Positions 18,001 through 25,472 of a stretch of DNA of 35,071 nucleotides are shown here, one piece after another (positions within the stretch are counted from its first letter, which is position 1; the number at the start of each line of letters is the position of its first letter). Location of the stretch: NCBI RefSeq assembly GCF_001152565.1, contig NZ_CQAZ01000025.1, positions 37,696 to 72,766 on the forward strand. The letters are read 5' to 3'. This stretch comes from Yersinia pekkanenii. Its GTDB lineage: Bacteria; Pseudomonadota; Gammaproteobacteria; Enterobacterales; Enterobacteriaceae. A model generated the notes under the pieces. That model worked only from the letters and a program-made list of their open reading frames with translations. It had not been told where the DNA came from and did no database searches. The position numbers were made by a program, and so were the translations under genes.

Positions 18001-18303
18001 TTACCAATCCTCTTGTTTTGACGGTGAATTTATCGTCTGACTGTTTTCTGGCTGGTGGATTTTACTGGGATGCGGCCTAGCGTTTTTTTTCTCACTGAGG
18101 ATCAGTTCTACGTCTAAAAGTTGTAATACTTTAAAAAGCCGTTTAACACTGGCTGATGTTGGGTCTGCCTCAAGCTTTGCATAGGACTGCTGGGTGATAC
18201 CTAACAGTTGTGCCAGACTGGCCTGAGTCAGCCCTTTATTCTTTCGAAAGCCAATCAACGTAGGGCGTAATTGACTCAAAATTTTAATGGGATAGTCCAT
18301 CAA
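18001..18303 (-). CDS. hipB: HipB-like antitoxin, XRE-family repressor
   Basis: Cro/C1-type helix-turn-helix protein of 100 residues: FRKNKGLTQASLAQLLGITQQSYAKLEADP (about 19-48) is the HTH, and VKRLFKVLQLLDVELILSEK is the usual HipB continuation. The C-terminal 25 residues are polar and probably disordered. HipB proteins neutralise HipA and repress their own operon. Here the antitoxin is open and carries two good candidate operators upstream, while the toxin is destroyed. It would be an orphan antitoxin that may still act as a repressor. The ATG at 18303 or the one 3 bp later are both possible starts. Confidence 0.85.
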   Translation of the reverse strand: MMDYPIKILSQLRPTLIGFRKNKGLTQASLAQLLGITQQSYAKLEADPTSASVKRLFKVLQLLDVELILSEKKNARPHPSKIHQPENSQTINSPSKQEDW

Positions 18304-18348
18304 GACCTCAGCAGGGAATTGTTCTAAGTAGCATAATACCGAGTATAA

Positions 18349-18369
18349 GCTGTAATCTCACAATACAGC
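18349..18369. promoter_or_regulatory. Candidate HipB operator O1
   Basis: GCTGTA-N9-TACAGC, a perfect 6-bp inverted repeat 46 bp upstream of hipB. It shares its pattern with a second site 27 bp further away. The sequence differs from the E. coli HipB operator (TATCC-N8-GGATA), so a separate specificity is inferred. Confidence 0.55.
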
Positions 18370-18375
18370 GGATAA

Positions 18376-18396
18376 GTTGTAAAGTAAAAATACAGC
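18376..18396. promoter_or_regulatory. Candidate HipB operator O2
   Basis: GTTGTA-N9-TACAGC matches O1 with one change in the left arm. The 27-bp centre-to-centre spacing (about 2.5 turns) suggests that two dimers bind the hipB promoter region. Confidence 0.5.
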
Positions 18397-18537
18397 TTTT
18401 AGATTGTTATTGTTAATTACAGTCTAAAGGTTGTTTTAACGCGAATGTCAGAATAATAAAGGGCTATCGGGCACTCGACTATAATAACTTTTGTACTGTT
18501 GTAACTTTCTCAATCACTTATCATATGGAGCCTGGCT

Positions 18538-19209
18538 ATGGTCATTATCCACCATCTGAATAATTCACGTTCACAACGTATCTTGTGGATGCTGGAAGAA
18601 TTGCAAATCCCCTATGAGCTGAAGTGCTATCAGCGCGATCTCGGCAGTTTGCTGGCACCACCAGAGCTAAAAAAAATTCATCCATTAGGGAAATCACCGG
18701 TGATTACTGATGGCGATCTGACGCTGGCGGAATCGGGTGCCATCATTGAGTATTTGCAAGAAACCTATGATGCACAGGGGTTGTTTAAACCCACTGGCCA
18801 TTATGACCGCCAACAGTTTCGTTACTGGATGCACTATGCCGAAGGGTCATTGATGCCGTTATTAGTGATGAAACTTATTTTCAGCCGATTGGGTGGGCCA
18901 CCAGTACCTTGGGTTATCCGGCCAATTGCTAAGGCATTGGGTGCTGGAGTGCAGAAAAATTATCTGAATAAACAAATTGCCACTCACCGCGATTATCTGG
19001 AGCAGCATTTAACGAAAAATAAGTGGTTTGCAGGCAGCGATTTTAGCGCAGCAGATATTCAGATGAGTTTTCCTATCGAGGCAATTAATACCCGCAATGG
19101 GCTTGAGGGGTTGCCGAAACTGCAAGATTTCTTAGTGCGTATCCATCAGCGCCCAGCCTATCAGCAGGCGATTGAAAAGGGAGGCGCTTTCAAATTAGAA
19201 AACGGATAA
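18538..19209 (+). CDS. Glutathione S-transferase family protein
   Basis: Soluble detoxification-type enzyme. Residues 1-77 form the thioredoxin-like domain (HHLNNSRSQRILWMLEEL, then PLGKSPVITDGDLTLAESGAIIEYL, the glutathione-binding cis-Pro and ESGA motif). Residues about 88-215 form the all-alpha domain with GSDFSAADIQMSFPIEA. Ser10/Ser12 in NNSRS are the likely catalytic-site residues. The 223 residues are the usual length. GGAG sits 10-13 bp before the ATG. The substrate is not predictable from sequence. Single gene, divergent from hipB. Confidence 0.9.
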   Translation: MVIIHHLNNSRSQRILWMLEELQIPYELKCYQRDLGSLLAPPELKKIHPLGKSPVITDGDLTLAESGAIIEYLQETYDAQGLFKPTGHYDRQQFRYWMHYAEGSLMPLLVMKLIFSRLGGPPVPWVIRPIAKALGAGVQKNYLNKQIATHRDYLEQHLTKNKWFAGSDFSAADIQMSFPIEAINTRNGLEGLPKLQDFLVRIHQRPAYQQAIEKGGAFKLENG

Positions 19210-19248
19210 ACCCACAATGGGCTATCAAGGATCACGTAAGAAAAACGG

Positions 19249-19270
19249 GTGTGAGGCCGCTCACACTTTC
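19249..19270 (+). terminator. Probable GST gene terminator
   Basis: GTGTGAG and CTCACAC pair perfectly around GCCG and are followed by TTTCATTT, 40 bp past the stop. Confidence 0.65.
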
Positions 19271-19367
19271 ATTTCCCGCCACAATTAATGCGCCCCAATA
19301 AGTTAATGTAAAAAAATGTCATAAATGTCGCTATCTGGTGTTGATTAGTCGCTGCAAATAGCTAGAT

Positions 19368-19567
19368 AATCGTTTGCCTTGCAATAAAGCTATTTTATTT
19401 ACCCGTTCGAACTTGGGCAGTGCTCAAAATTCTCACGTACTACGTGTACGTTCCGGTTTTTGCGCGCGCAGGCCACGTTCAAACGGGCTGCAACAATCAC
19501 GCTTATTGCGGAGGTTCCTTTTCTTCGATTTTTTTTCAGTCATGTGTGCTTCCAGCTAATCGTTTGC
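19368..19567. repeat. 10-bp direct repeat flanking a palindromic element upstream of ghxP
   Basis: AATCGTTTGC occurs at 19368-19377 and 19558-19567, bracketing about 180 bp that contains the palindromic repeat at 19401-19489. It may be a target duplication, although the element itself does not abut the repeats. Both copies also resemble the right half of a PurR operator. Confidence 0.35.
19401..19489. repeat. 89-bp imperfect palindromic intergenic repeat
   Basis: The left end ACCCGTTCGAACTTG is nearly the reverse complement of the right end CACGTTCAAACGGGCT, and the centre CACGTACTACGTG is itself palindromic. The whole element could fold into one long hairpin. It looks like a Yersinia-type intergenic repeat, distinct from ERIC and from the YPAL-like element. 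Confidence 0.6.
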
Positions 19568-19617
19568 TATTTTCTCCACCCTGGGTGTGTTGGAGGAATT
19601 GACGAGTTAATCGGCAG

Positions 19618-19633
19618 GGACGGAAACGATTAC
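19618..19633. promoter_or_regulatory. Candidate PurR operator upstream of ghxP
   Basis: ACGGAAACGATTACGT fits the PurR consensus ANGCAANCGNTTNCNT at all but one fixed position. It lies 60 bp before a purine-base permease gene, which makes purine repression biologically sensible. Identified by eye only. Confidence 0.5.
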
Positions 19634-19692
19634 GTATGGATAGGATGTTTGACTTGCTGACTACTTTTAAATGACACACAGGGGACATAACC

Positions 19693-21060
19693 ATGTCTAG
19701 CACCAACCCTCAAGCGAACCAGGCAGTAAAGCCGAAAGGTTCGCTTGATGCATTTTTTAAGCTTAGTGAACGTGGCAGTAATGTGCGCCAGGAAGTGCTG
19801 GCCGGTCTGACAACCTTTCTGGCCATGGTCTACTCGGTGATCGTAGTACCGAGCATGCTAGGCAAAGCCGGTTTCCCACCAACAGCGGTATTTGTTGCAA
19901 CCTGTTTGGTGGCGGGTCTTGGCTCTTTGCTGATGGGGTTGTGGGCAAACTTGCCAATGGCCATTGGTTGCGCTATCTCATTGACCGCGTTTACTGCATT
20001 CAGTTTGGTATTGGGCCAACATATCAGTATCCCAGTGGCGCTGGGCGCGGTATTCCTGATGGGGGTGCTGTTTACTATTATCTCGGTAACCGGTATCCGG
20101 TCATGGATATTGCGTAACCTGCCGATGGGCGTGGCACACGGTACCGGCATTGGTATCGGCTTGTTCCTACTGCTGATTGCGGCAAACGGTGTCGGTCTGG
20201 TTATCAAAAACCCAATTGAAGGTTTACCGGTAGCACTGGGTGCATTTACCTCTTTCCCTGTAATTATGACGTTATTGGGTCTGGCGGTGATTTTCGGTCT
20301 GGAAAAGCTGCGGGTGCCGGGTGGCATTTTGCTGGTCATTATCGCCATCTCGGTTATCGGTCTGATTTTTGACCCAAGCGTGACTTATCAGGGGCTATTT
20401 GCGATGCCAAGCTTGGCAGATGCTAACGGCGACTCCTTGATTTTCAGCCTTGATATCATGGGGGCACTGAAACCTGTGGTGCTGCCAAGCGTACTGGCAT
20501 TGGTGATGACGGCGGTATTCGATGCTACCGGGACCATCCGTGCGGTAGCCGGTCAGGCTAACTTGCTGGATAAAGATGGTCAGATTATCAGTGGCGGTAA
20601 AGCACTGACCTCAGACTCCGTCAGCAGCATTTTTGCCGGTCTGGTGGGTGCAGCGCCTGCGGCGGTTTATATTGAATCCGCCGCGGGTACAGCGGCAGGC
20701 GGCAAAACCGGTATGACGGCCACTGTCGTCGGTATTTTGTTCCTGTTTATGCTGTTTCTCTCTCCGCTTTCCTATCTGGTTCCGGCTTATGCAACTGCAC
20801 CTGCTCTGATGTATGTGGGTTTGTTGATGCTGAGCAATGTGTCCAAACTGGATTTCGAAGACTTCGTTGATGCGATGTCCGGCCTACTTTGTGCCGTGTT
20901 TATTGTGCTGACCTGTAATATCGTAACTGGCATTATGCTGGGCTTCAGCTCACTGGTGATCGGCCGCATTTTCTCTGGCGAATGGCGTAAATTGAACGTC
21001 GGTACGGTGATTATCGCGGTTGCACTGGTGGCCTTTTACGCGGGTGGCTGGGCAATCTAA
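19693..21060 (+). CDS. ghxP: Guanine/hypoxanthine permease GhxP
   Basis: Inner-membrane proton symporter of the NCS2 azaguanine-resistance group that imports guanine and hypoxanthine. The 455 residues, with a dozen or more hydrophobic segments, match E. coli GhxP (YjcD) closely: [41 protein letters not shown], and the [15 protein letters not shown] / [13 protein letters not shown] substrate-site signatures. The C-terminus FYAGGWAI matches exactly. AGGGGACAT precedes the ATG. Upstream lie a palindromic repeat and a PurR-like site; downstream is a strong terminator and then yjcE, the same order as in E. coli. Confidence 0.95.
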   Translation: MSSTNPQANQAVKPKGSLDAFFKLSERGSNVRQEVLAGLTTFLAMVYSVIVVPSMLGKAGFPPTAVFVATCLVAGLGSLLMGLWANLPMAIGCAISLTAFTAFSLVLGQHISIPVALGAVFLMGVLFTIISVTGIRSWILRNLPMGVAHGTGIGIGLFLLLIAANGVGLVIKNPIEGLPVALGAFTSFPVIMTLLGLAVIFGLEKLRVPGGILLVIIAISVIGLIFDPSVTYQGLFAMPSLADANGDSLIFSLDIMGALKPVVLPSVLALVMTAVFDATGTIRAVAGQANLLDKDGQIISGGKALTSDSVSSIFAGLVGAAPAAVYIESAAGTAAGGKTGMTATVVGILFLFMLFLSPLSYLVPAYATAPALMYVGLLMLSNVSKLDFEDFVDAMSGLLCAVFIVLTCNIVTGIMLGFSSLVIGRIFSGEWRKLNVGTVIIAVALVAFYAGGWAI

Positions 21061-21076
21061 GCCGTGAGTTTTTGCT

Positions 21077-21117
21077 GGCATCGGGATTAATAGATTCCCG
21101 ATGCCGCTATTTTTTTA
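21077..21117 (+). terminator. ghxP terminator
   Basis: GGCATCGGGA and TCCCGATGCC pair perfectly (10 bp) around a 9-nt loop, followed by GCTATTTTTTT. Confidence 0.9.
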
Positions 21118-21220
21118 ATAACCTTATTTCTTCGCATTTTTCTATTATCTGTTACCGATTTTTCCCCCGTTGCACAAAAAAGTGATCTACTATCAAAAGC
21201 GACGCTCCGGCCCTGTTTGC

Positions 21221-21229
21221 GGGGGGGGG
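21221..21229. repeat. Nine-G homopolymer before yjcE
   Basis: An uninterrupted run of nine G, 41-49 bp upstream of the yjcE start, in what should be the promoter or leader. Tracts this long slip easily during replication. Confidence 0.6.
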
Positions 21230-21269
21230 CGGTGGTCAGATCTTATGTTGAGTTGAGTCTAAGGAAAGC

Positions 21270-22919
21270 ATGGAAATCTTTTTTACAATCCTCATCCTGA
21301 TTTTGGTGGTGTCGCTTTCCGGTGTTGTCACCCGGATGTTGCCGTTTCAAATCCCCCTCCCTTTGATGCAGATTGTCTGTGGTGCCTTACTGGCTTTCCC
21401 CCACTTTGGTTTGCATGTCGATTTTGACCCGGAATTATTCCTGGTGCTGTTTATTCCGCCGTTGCTATTTGCCGATGGCTGGAAGACCCCAACGCGGGAG
21501 TTTATTCACCACGGGCGGGAGATATTAGGTCTGGCGCTGGCATTGGTGCTGGTTACGGTTATCGGTATCGGTTATCTGATTTACTGGATGGTGCCGGGTA
21601 TTCCTCTGGTGGCGGCCTTTGCGCTGGCGGCGGTATTGTCACCAACCGATGCCGTGGCGTTGTCCGGTATCGTGGGGAAAGGGCGAATACCTAAATCAAT
21701 TATGGGCGTACTGGAAGGGGAGGCGTTGATGAACGATGCCTCCGGTCTGGTCGCGTTAAAGTTCGCCATTGCGGTTGCGATGGGCACCATGGTCTTTACC
21801 GTGTCCGGTGCCACGCTGGAGTTCCTGAAAGTGGCTATTGGTGGTCTGCTGGCCGGTGTGGCGGTTACCTGGCTTTACAGTAAGTCGCTGCGCCTGATGA
21901 GCCGATGGAGTGGCGATGACCCGGCAACACAAATCGTCTTACTGCTACTGCTGCCGTTCGCTTCTTACCTGATTGCCGAGCATATCGGTGTTTCCGGCAT
22001 TCTGGCGGCAGTGGCGGCGGGGATGACCATCAGTCAGTCTGGTGTTATCCGTAACGCACCACTAACGATGCGGTTACGAGCCGATAGCGTATGGTCGATG
22101 CTGGAATTTGTGTTTAACGGCATGGTGTTTATTCTGTTGGGTCTGCAATTACCCGGCATTCTGGAAACCTCGATTGTGCAGGCCGAACTGGATCCAACTA
22201 TTCAGACCTGGAACCTGTTCGCGGATGTTGCCATCATTTACGGCGCATTGCTGGTGCTGCGTTTCAGTTGGCTGTGGTCGATGAAAAAAATCAGCAAGCG
22301 AGTGCTGACCAAACGGCCACTGGAATTTAGCAATTATACCACTCGTGAACTGTGGGTGGCTTCGTTCGCTGGTGTACGCGGGGCAATTACGCTGGCCGGT
22401 GTGCTGTCGATTCCCTTATTCCTCAGCGATGGTTCGGCTTTCCCATCCCGCTACCAATTGGTGTTTATTGCCACCGGCGTGATTTTGCTGTCGGTGATTA
22501 TCGGGGTTATCGCTCTACCACCATTACTGCGCGGTGTCGTGATGGCAGATAAGAGCGCCAGCCGTGAAGAAATACGTTTAGCGCGGGCGGCAGCAGCTGA
22601 AGTGGCGATTGTCAGCCTGAATAAGATGGAAGAGCGTCTGGCCACCAGCAGTGAGGAGAATATTGACCCGGAATTACTGAAAGAGGTCAGTTCGCGGGTC
22701 ATTGGGACTCTGCGGCGGCGCACTGGCAGTAAGGACGAAATTGAAAATACCTTATTGATAGAAAACCTGGAGCGACGTTTCCGTTTAACCGCGCTACGGG
22801 CCGAGCGTGGTGAGTTGTATCACCTGCGCGCGACGCAGAAAATCAGCAATGAAACACTGCAAAAATTGCTACATGATTTGGATCTGCTGGAAGCGTTACT
22901 GATCGCAAAAGAAGGTTAA
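21270..22919 (+). CDS. yjcE: Na+/H+ antiporter YjcE (CPA1/NhaP type)
   Basis: Inner-membrane cation/proton antiporter. The 549 residues equal E. coli YjcE. Twelve or so membrane spans fill residues 1-420. The ion-binding motifs AAVLSPTDAVALSGIVGKG (about residues 123-141) and EALMNDASGLVALKFA (about 150-165) are the CPA1 hallmarks. The remaining 130 residues are a soluble, helical tail ending in ETLQKLLHDLDLLEALL. AAGGAAAGC gives a fair ribosome-binding site. The exact cation specificity is not known from sequence. Confidence 0.93.
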   Translation: MEIFFTILILILVVSLSGVVTRMLPFQIPLPLMQIVCGALLAFPHFGLHVDFDPELFLVLFIPPLLFADGWKTPTREFIHHGREILGLALALVLVTVIGIGYLIYWMVPGIPLVAAFALAAVLSPTDAVALSGIVGKGRIPKSIMGVLEGEALMNDASGLVALKFAIAVAMGTMVFTVSGATLEFLKVAIGGLLAGVAVTWLYSKSLRLMSRWSGDDPATQIVLLLLLPFASYLIAEHIGVSGILAAVAAGMTISQSGVIRNAPLTMRLRADSVWSMLEFVFNGMVFILLGLQLPGILETSIVQAELDPTIQTWNLFADVAIIYGALLVLRFSWLWSMKKISKRVLTKRPLEFSNYTTRELWVASFAGVRGAITLAGVLSIPLFLSDGSAFPSRYQLVFIATGVILLSVIIGVIALPPLLRGVVMADKSASREEIRLARAAAAEVAIVSLNKMEERLATSSEENIDPELLKEVSSRVIGTLRRRTGSKDEIENTLLIENLERRFRLTALRAERGELYHLRATQKISNETLQKLLHDLDLLEALLIAKEG

Positions 22920-23009
22920 TTCCCTGCTTCCCCAAGGTGAAAATCGGTATTTTGTTAGCCTGATGATATAAAAAGTGGCATCGCAGGGTGTAATTCGGAT
23001 TTTTTTAAT

Positions 23010-23026
23010 TGTTTATCCGTTATCTA
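23010..23026 (+). promoter_or_regulatory. Candidate PhoP box upstream of pqaA
   Basis: TGTTTA-N5-TATCTA resembles the PhoP direct repeat (T/G)GTTTA-N5-(T/G)GTTTA with two changes in the second half. It lies 53-69 bp before a gene whose homologue is PhoP/PhoQ-activated in Salmonella. By eye only, and no good -10 was found at the expected spacing. Confidence 0.35.
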
Positions 23027-23065
23027 ATCGTTCTGGGAGTGTTTTCATCGAAACACATTAGATAA
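23020..23065. repeat. Long inverted repeat just before pqaA
   Basis: TTATCTAAT (23020-23028) pairs with ATTAGATAA (23057-23065), and inside it GTGTTT (23039-23044) pairs with AAACAC (23051-23056). That makes a 15-bp stem with a one-sided 10-nt bulge. It ends 13 bp before the start codon, so as RNA it could affect translation; as DNA it could be an operator. Confidence 0.6.
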
Positions 23066-23078
23066 AAGGATAGGGATT

Positions 23079-24416
23079 ATGCCTCGATATTTAACAGCGA
23101 TGATATTCGTGTTGCCATTGTCATTCAGCGCTAGTTGTCTGGCGCAAGCGGGTGTCGAATCAACAAAATGCAGTAATACGGATTTTACCCAGGTACTGTC
23201 TTGCTACAGGGAAACGCTGGCAGCAGAACCGCTTATCTATAATTTGCTGAGTCAGGAAAATCTGCCGGGGTTGGAATGGCGACGCTATCAACTGACTTCG
23301 CAGCACTGGTCGCCAGAGAATTTGGTGTCTCCTGCGGCATGGCAGCATGAAGTTGAGATCTTTATTCCGGAAAATAGCCCATCAACACGAGCGCTGGTGG
23401 TCATCAATAATGGTACCAACTATGGTACTGAGAGCATCCCGCCTTCTGGCCCGAGCGATTTTTCCATCGACACATTGCAAAATATTGCCAGGGCGACGGA
23501 TACCGTGGTGATAGCGATTAGCACCATTCCCAATCAATTCCTGGAGTATCAACAGGATGGTAAACCACGGAAGGAAGATTACAGTGTTGCTCACAGTTGG
23601 GCTTTATTTATGGATGCCCCAGAAGCGCGTTCTACATTACCACTGCATGTCCCCATGGCGGCCGCAATTTCTCAGGCCATGAGCATGGGGCAGCAAGCCT
23701 TGCCGGATAAAGCATTAGACAGCTTTATTGTCACAGGTTTGTCCAAGCGTGGTTGGACAACGTGGCTTACAGCGATTGCGGACTCACGCGTTAAGGCCAT
23801 TGTGCCCTTTGTAATTGATCTGCTGGATACCCGTGTTGCATTGGAACATATGTATCAATCATATGGCGGTAACTGGCCGATTGCGTTTACCCCCTACTAT
23901 CAGGAAGAGATTGATAAAAAACTAGAAACCCCCGGTTTCGCCAAGCTGATGCAGATTTCAGATCCCTTACAATATTTAGGCACTGAATATCAATCTCGTC
24001 TCACCATCCCGAAATATATTATTAATGCTAGCGGTGATGACTTCTACGTACCTGATAATACCGATTTTTATTACGATAAATTACCCGGTAATAAGGTGCT
24101 GCGAGTTGCCCCCAATACCAGTCACTATGGCATCACTGCTTTCAGTGAACAGTCATTGATTACCTTTGTTAATCGCCTGCAGCAATCCACCCCGCTGCCG
24201 CAATTGAACGCCAGTATTGATATAAAAGATAAGGTGGAAACCTTGACGGTAAACTTGTCTGAGACACCGGATAACGTGCTGTTATGGACCGCCGTTAACC
24301 CTGAAGCCCGTGATTTTCGCTATGCATGTGATGTGCGATACACCGCATTTCCGCTGGCGGTGAGCCCGGCCAATACGCTTGAAGTCGCACTTAGCTCCCC
24401 AGCTACTGGCTGGTAG
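23079..24416 (+). CDS. pqaA: PqaA-like PhoPQ-activated pathogenicity-related protein, truncated
   Basis: Secreted or periplasmic alpha/beta-hydrolase-like protein of the PhoPQ-activated PqaA family. Residues 1-24 are a signal peptide (MPRYLTAMIFVLPLSFSASC, then LAQA). The nucleophile-elbow-like GLSKRGW with Ser222 and the later GDDFYVP and APNTSHYG are the probable Ser-Asp-His triad. The frame ends with an amber codon at 24414-24416, but the same frame continues for another 65 codons with coding character (ATFIEVTFGDGL) to a TAG at 24612. Full length would be about 511 residues, normal for the family. The loss hits the C-terminal beta domain, not the catalytic part. Upstream, a PhoP-box-like site and a long inverted repeat suggest regulation. 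Confidence 0.8.
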   Translation: MPRYLTAMIFVLPLSFSASCLAQAGVESTKCSNTDFTQVLSCYRETLAAEPLIYNLLSQENLPGLEWRRYQLTSQHWSPENLVSPAAWQHEVEIFIPENSPSTRALVVINNGTNYGTESIPPSGPSDFSIDTLQNIARATDTVVIAISTIPNQFLEYQQDGKPRKEDYSVAHSWALFMDAPEARSTLPLHVPMAAAISQAMSMGQQALPDKALDSFIVTGLSKRGWTTWLTAIADSRVKAIVPFVIDLLDTRVALEHMYQSYGGNWPIAFTPYYQEEIDKKLETPGFAKLMQISDPLQYLGTEYQSRLTIPKYIINASGDDFYVPDNTDFYYDKLPGNKVLRVAPNTSHYGITAFSEQSLITFVNRLQQSTPLPQLNASIDIKDKVETLTVNLSETPDNVLLWTAVNPEARDFRYACDVRYTAFPLAVSPANTLEVALSSPATGW

Positions 24417-24614
24417 GCCACCTTTATTGAAGTTACTTTCGGTGATGGCTTGGTGGCAACTACACCGGTTTATATCTCACCAAAAGAGAGTTATCCCACT
24501 ACAGCACCGCCTACGGGAGGGGCTGCATGCAAAACTTTACCAGGGCGTCAGCCCATCGCAGTAGCAGATGGGGTGGAGATAAACAATCCTGTGGTAGTGA
24601 AAGCACCGCTGTAG
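24417..24614 (+). pseudogene. pqaA: 3' end of pqaA beyond the premature amber codon
   Basis: In frame with the preceding CDS, with no further stop until TAG at 24612-24614; the codons read as a plausible beta-rich C-terminus with one cysteine near the end. A single CAG-to-TAG change at 24414 (Gln to amber) is the simplest explanation. Confidence 0.75.
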
Positions 24615-24642
24615 CCTAGGGGATTCAGGTAATAAAACACTC

Positions 24643-24666
24643 GGCTAGTCGGTTCCTCGGCTGGCC
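24643..24666 (+). terminator. Hairpin after pqaA
   Basis: GGCTAGTCGG pairs with TCGGCTGGCC (10 bp with three G-U pairs, TTCC loop), 28 bp past the ancestral stop. There is no clear T-run, so it is a possible mRNA-end hairpin. Confidence 0.4.
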
Positions 24667-24931
24667 TATATGGATTTAGGCAGATGGCATTGTAGCTGTG
24701 GGATCCCAGCGTCAGGAAAATGTGACTGATGGAATAGCCTTGGTGACATGTGATCGTTAATTAAGGCTGCTTTGTATTCGTAGTTCGCCGTTGTATTGAG
24801 CGGAGGCTTGAACGTGCCAGAGTGTTCACAGGAATGGTGAATAAGTTGGGCGATTACTTTTGTGGGTAACAGTGAATCGAAACATATTTAGGGATGAAGC
24901 GAACAGAGTCACCTCTTTTGGGGGGGAATAA

Positions 24932-25048
24932 TGTTACAAAAGTTACACTTGCGGAAAAGTGTACTTCTGTAACATTTACTTTTACTGGTTTTTCCCTGGT
25001 GTTGACTAGACTAGCGTTGTCGCCTGACTCTTCTGGTCAGGTTTTTTT
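24932..25048 (+). ncRNA. Candidate small RNA or leader: hairpin plus terminator
   Basis: TGTTAC...GTAACA and TACACTT...AAGTGTA nest to form a hairpin at 24932-24974. At 25023-25048, CCTGAC-tcttctg-GTCAGG runs into seven T. No gene ends in front of this terminator within 400 bp, so it must end either an unannotated short transcript or read-through from pqaA. The 5' end is not identifiable by eye. Confidence 0.35.
25023..25048 (+). terminator. Orphan rho-independent terminator
   Basis: CCTGAC and GTCAGG with a 7-nt loop followed by TTTTTTT; plus-strand orientation. It has no protein-coding gene directly upstream. Confidence 0.8.
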
Positions 25049-25149
25049 ATCAACTAATGCTGATTATTATACGGATACTGATACGGGACGATAGTTGTAC
25101 TAAGGTGCAATGATATATAGCACTTTAAGACAGTCAACGGAGACGGTGA

Positions 25150-25296
25150 ATGCAGTCGAATTTCAAAAAGAGTGAAGAGATAATCGAAATACTGCGTGAT
25201 TATATCGATAGAAAACTCATCATTTATGACTACCCAAGATACGTCTATATGGTGATCAATAAAAAGAATCCAATCGTATTTTGCGTCTCGCTTTAA
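25150..25296 (+). CDS. Hypothetical 48-residue protein
   Basis: Open reading frame starting MQSNFKKSEEIIEILRDYID and ending NPIVFCVSL, with ACGGAGACGG 4-13 bp before the ATG. The composition is protein-like: an amphipathic helix, then a short hydrophobic beta-like end. I do not recognise it. It could be the intact first part of a decayed gene, because it stops just after a beta-strand-like segment. No partner gene is adjacent. Confidence 0.35.
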   Translation: MQSNFKKSEEIIEILRDYIDRKLIIYDYPRYVYMVINKKNPIVFCVSL

Positions 25297-25472
25297 CTCT
25301 TCATCTTCATTTAGTCATGGTTTCAATTTTTCTATTTGATTGGTTCGCGATACCTTACCGATGCGACGGATAATCCGATAAGGTATGCCCTATTCGAGGT
25401 TGATCTACTCATTCGTCGTTTCTACATACTGTATTACCTGCGCAGCATTATAACCCTATGGTTATAATGCTC
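25297..25472. terminator. lpxP 3' region with hairpin
   Basis: GCATTATAACC ctat GGTTATAATGC (25445-25470) is an 11-bp perfect hairpin directly after the lpxP stop and probably the end of its mRNA, although no T-run follows on the minus strand. A second inverted repeat, ATACCTTA...TAAGGTAT, spans about 25351-25387. No gene is seen. Confidence 0.55.

Larger units (their letters stand above)
24670..25149. other. Gene-free region with RNA-like structure
   Basis: No credible protein. A short open stretch (about 24680-24760) reads DGIVAVGSQRQENVTDGIALV and may be a remnant of something larger, but I cannot name it. The second half carries a 43-bp inverted repeat and a strong terminator, listed separately. 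Confidence 0.4.

Noticed and set aside
19374..19660. Three overlapping 60-66 codon frames upstream of ghxP
   Set aside because: They lie in the palindromic repeat and leader, are mutually overlapping and have no protein character.
24894..25094. 66-codon open frame (MKRTESPLLGG...)
   Set aside because: It runs straight through the nested hairpin and the terminator, has no ribosome-binding site and reads as low-complexity chance sequence.
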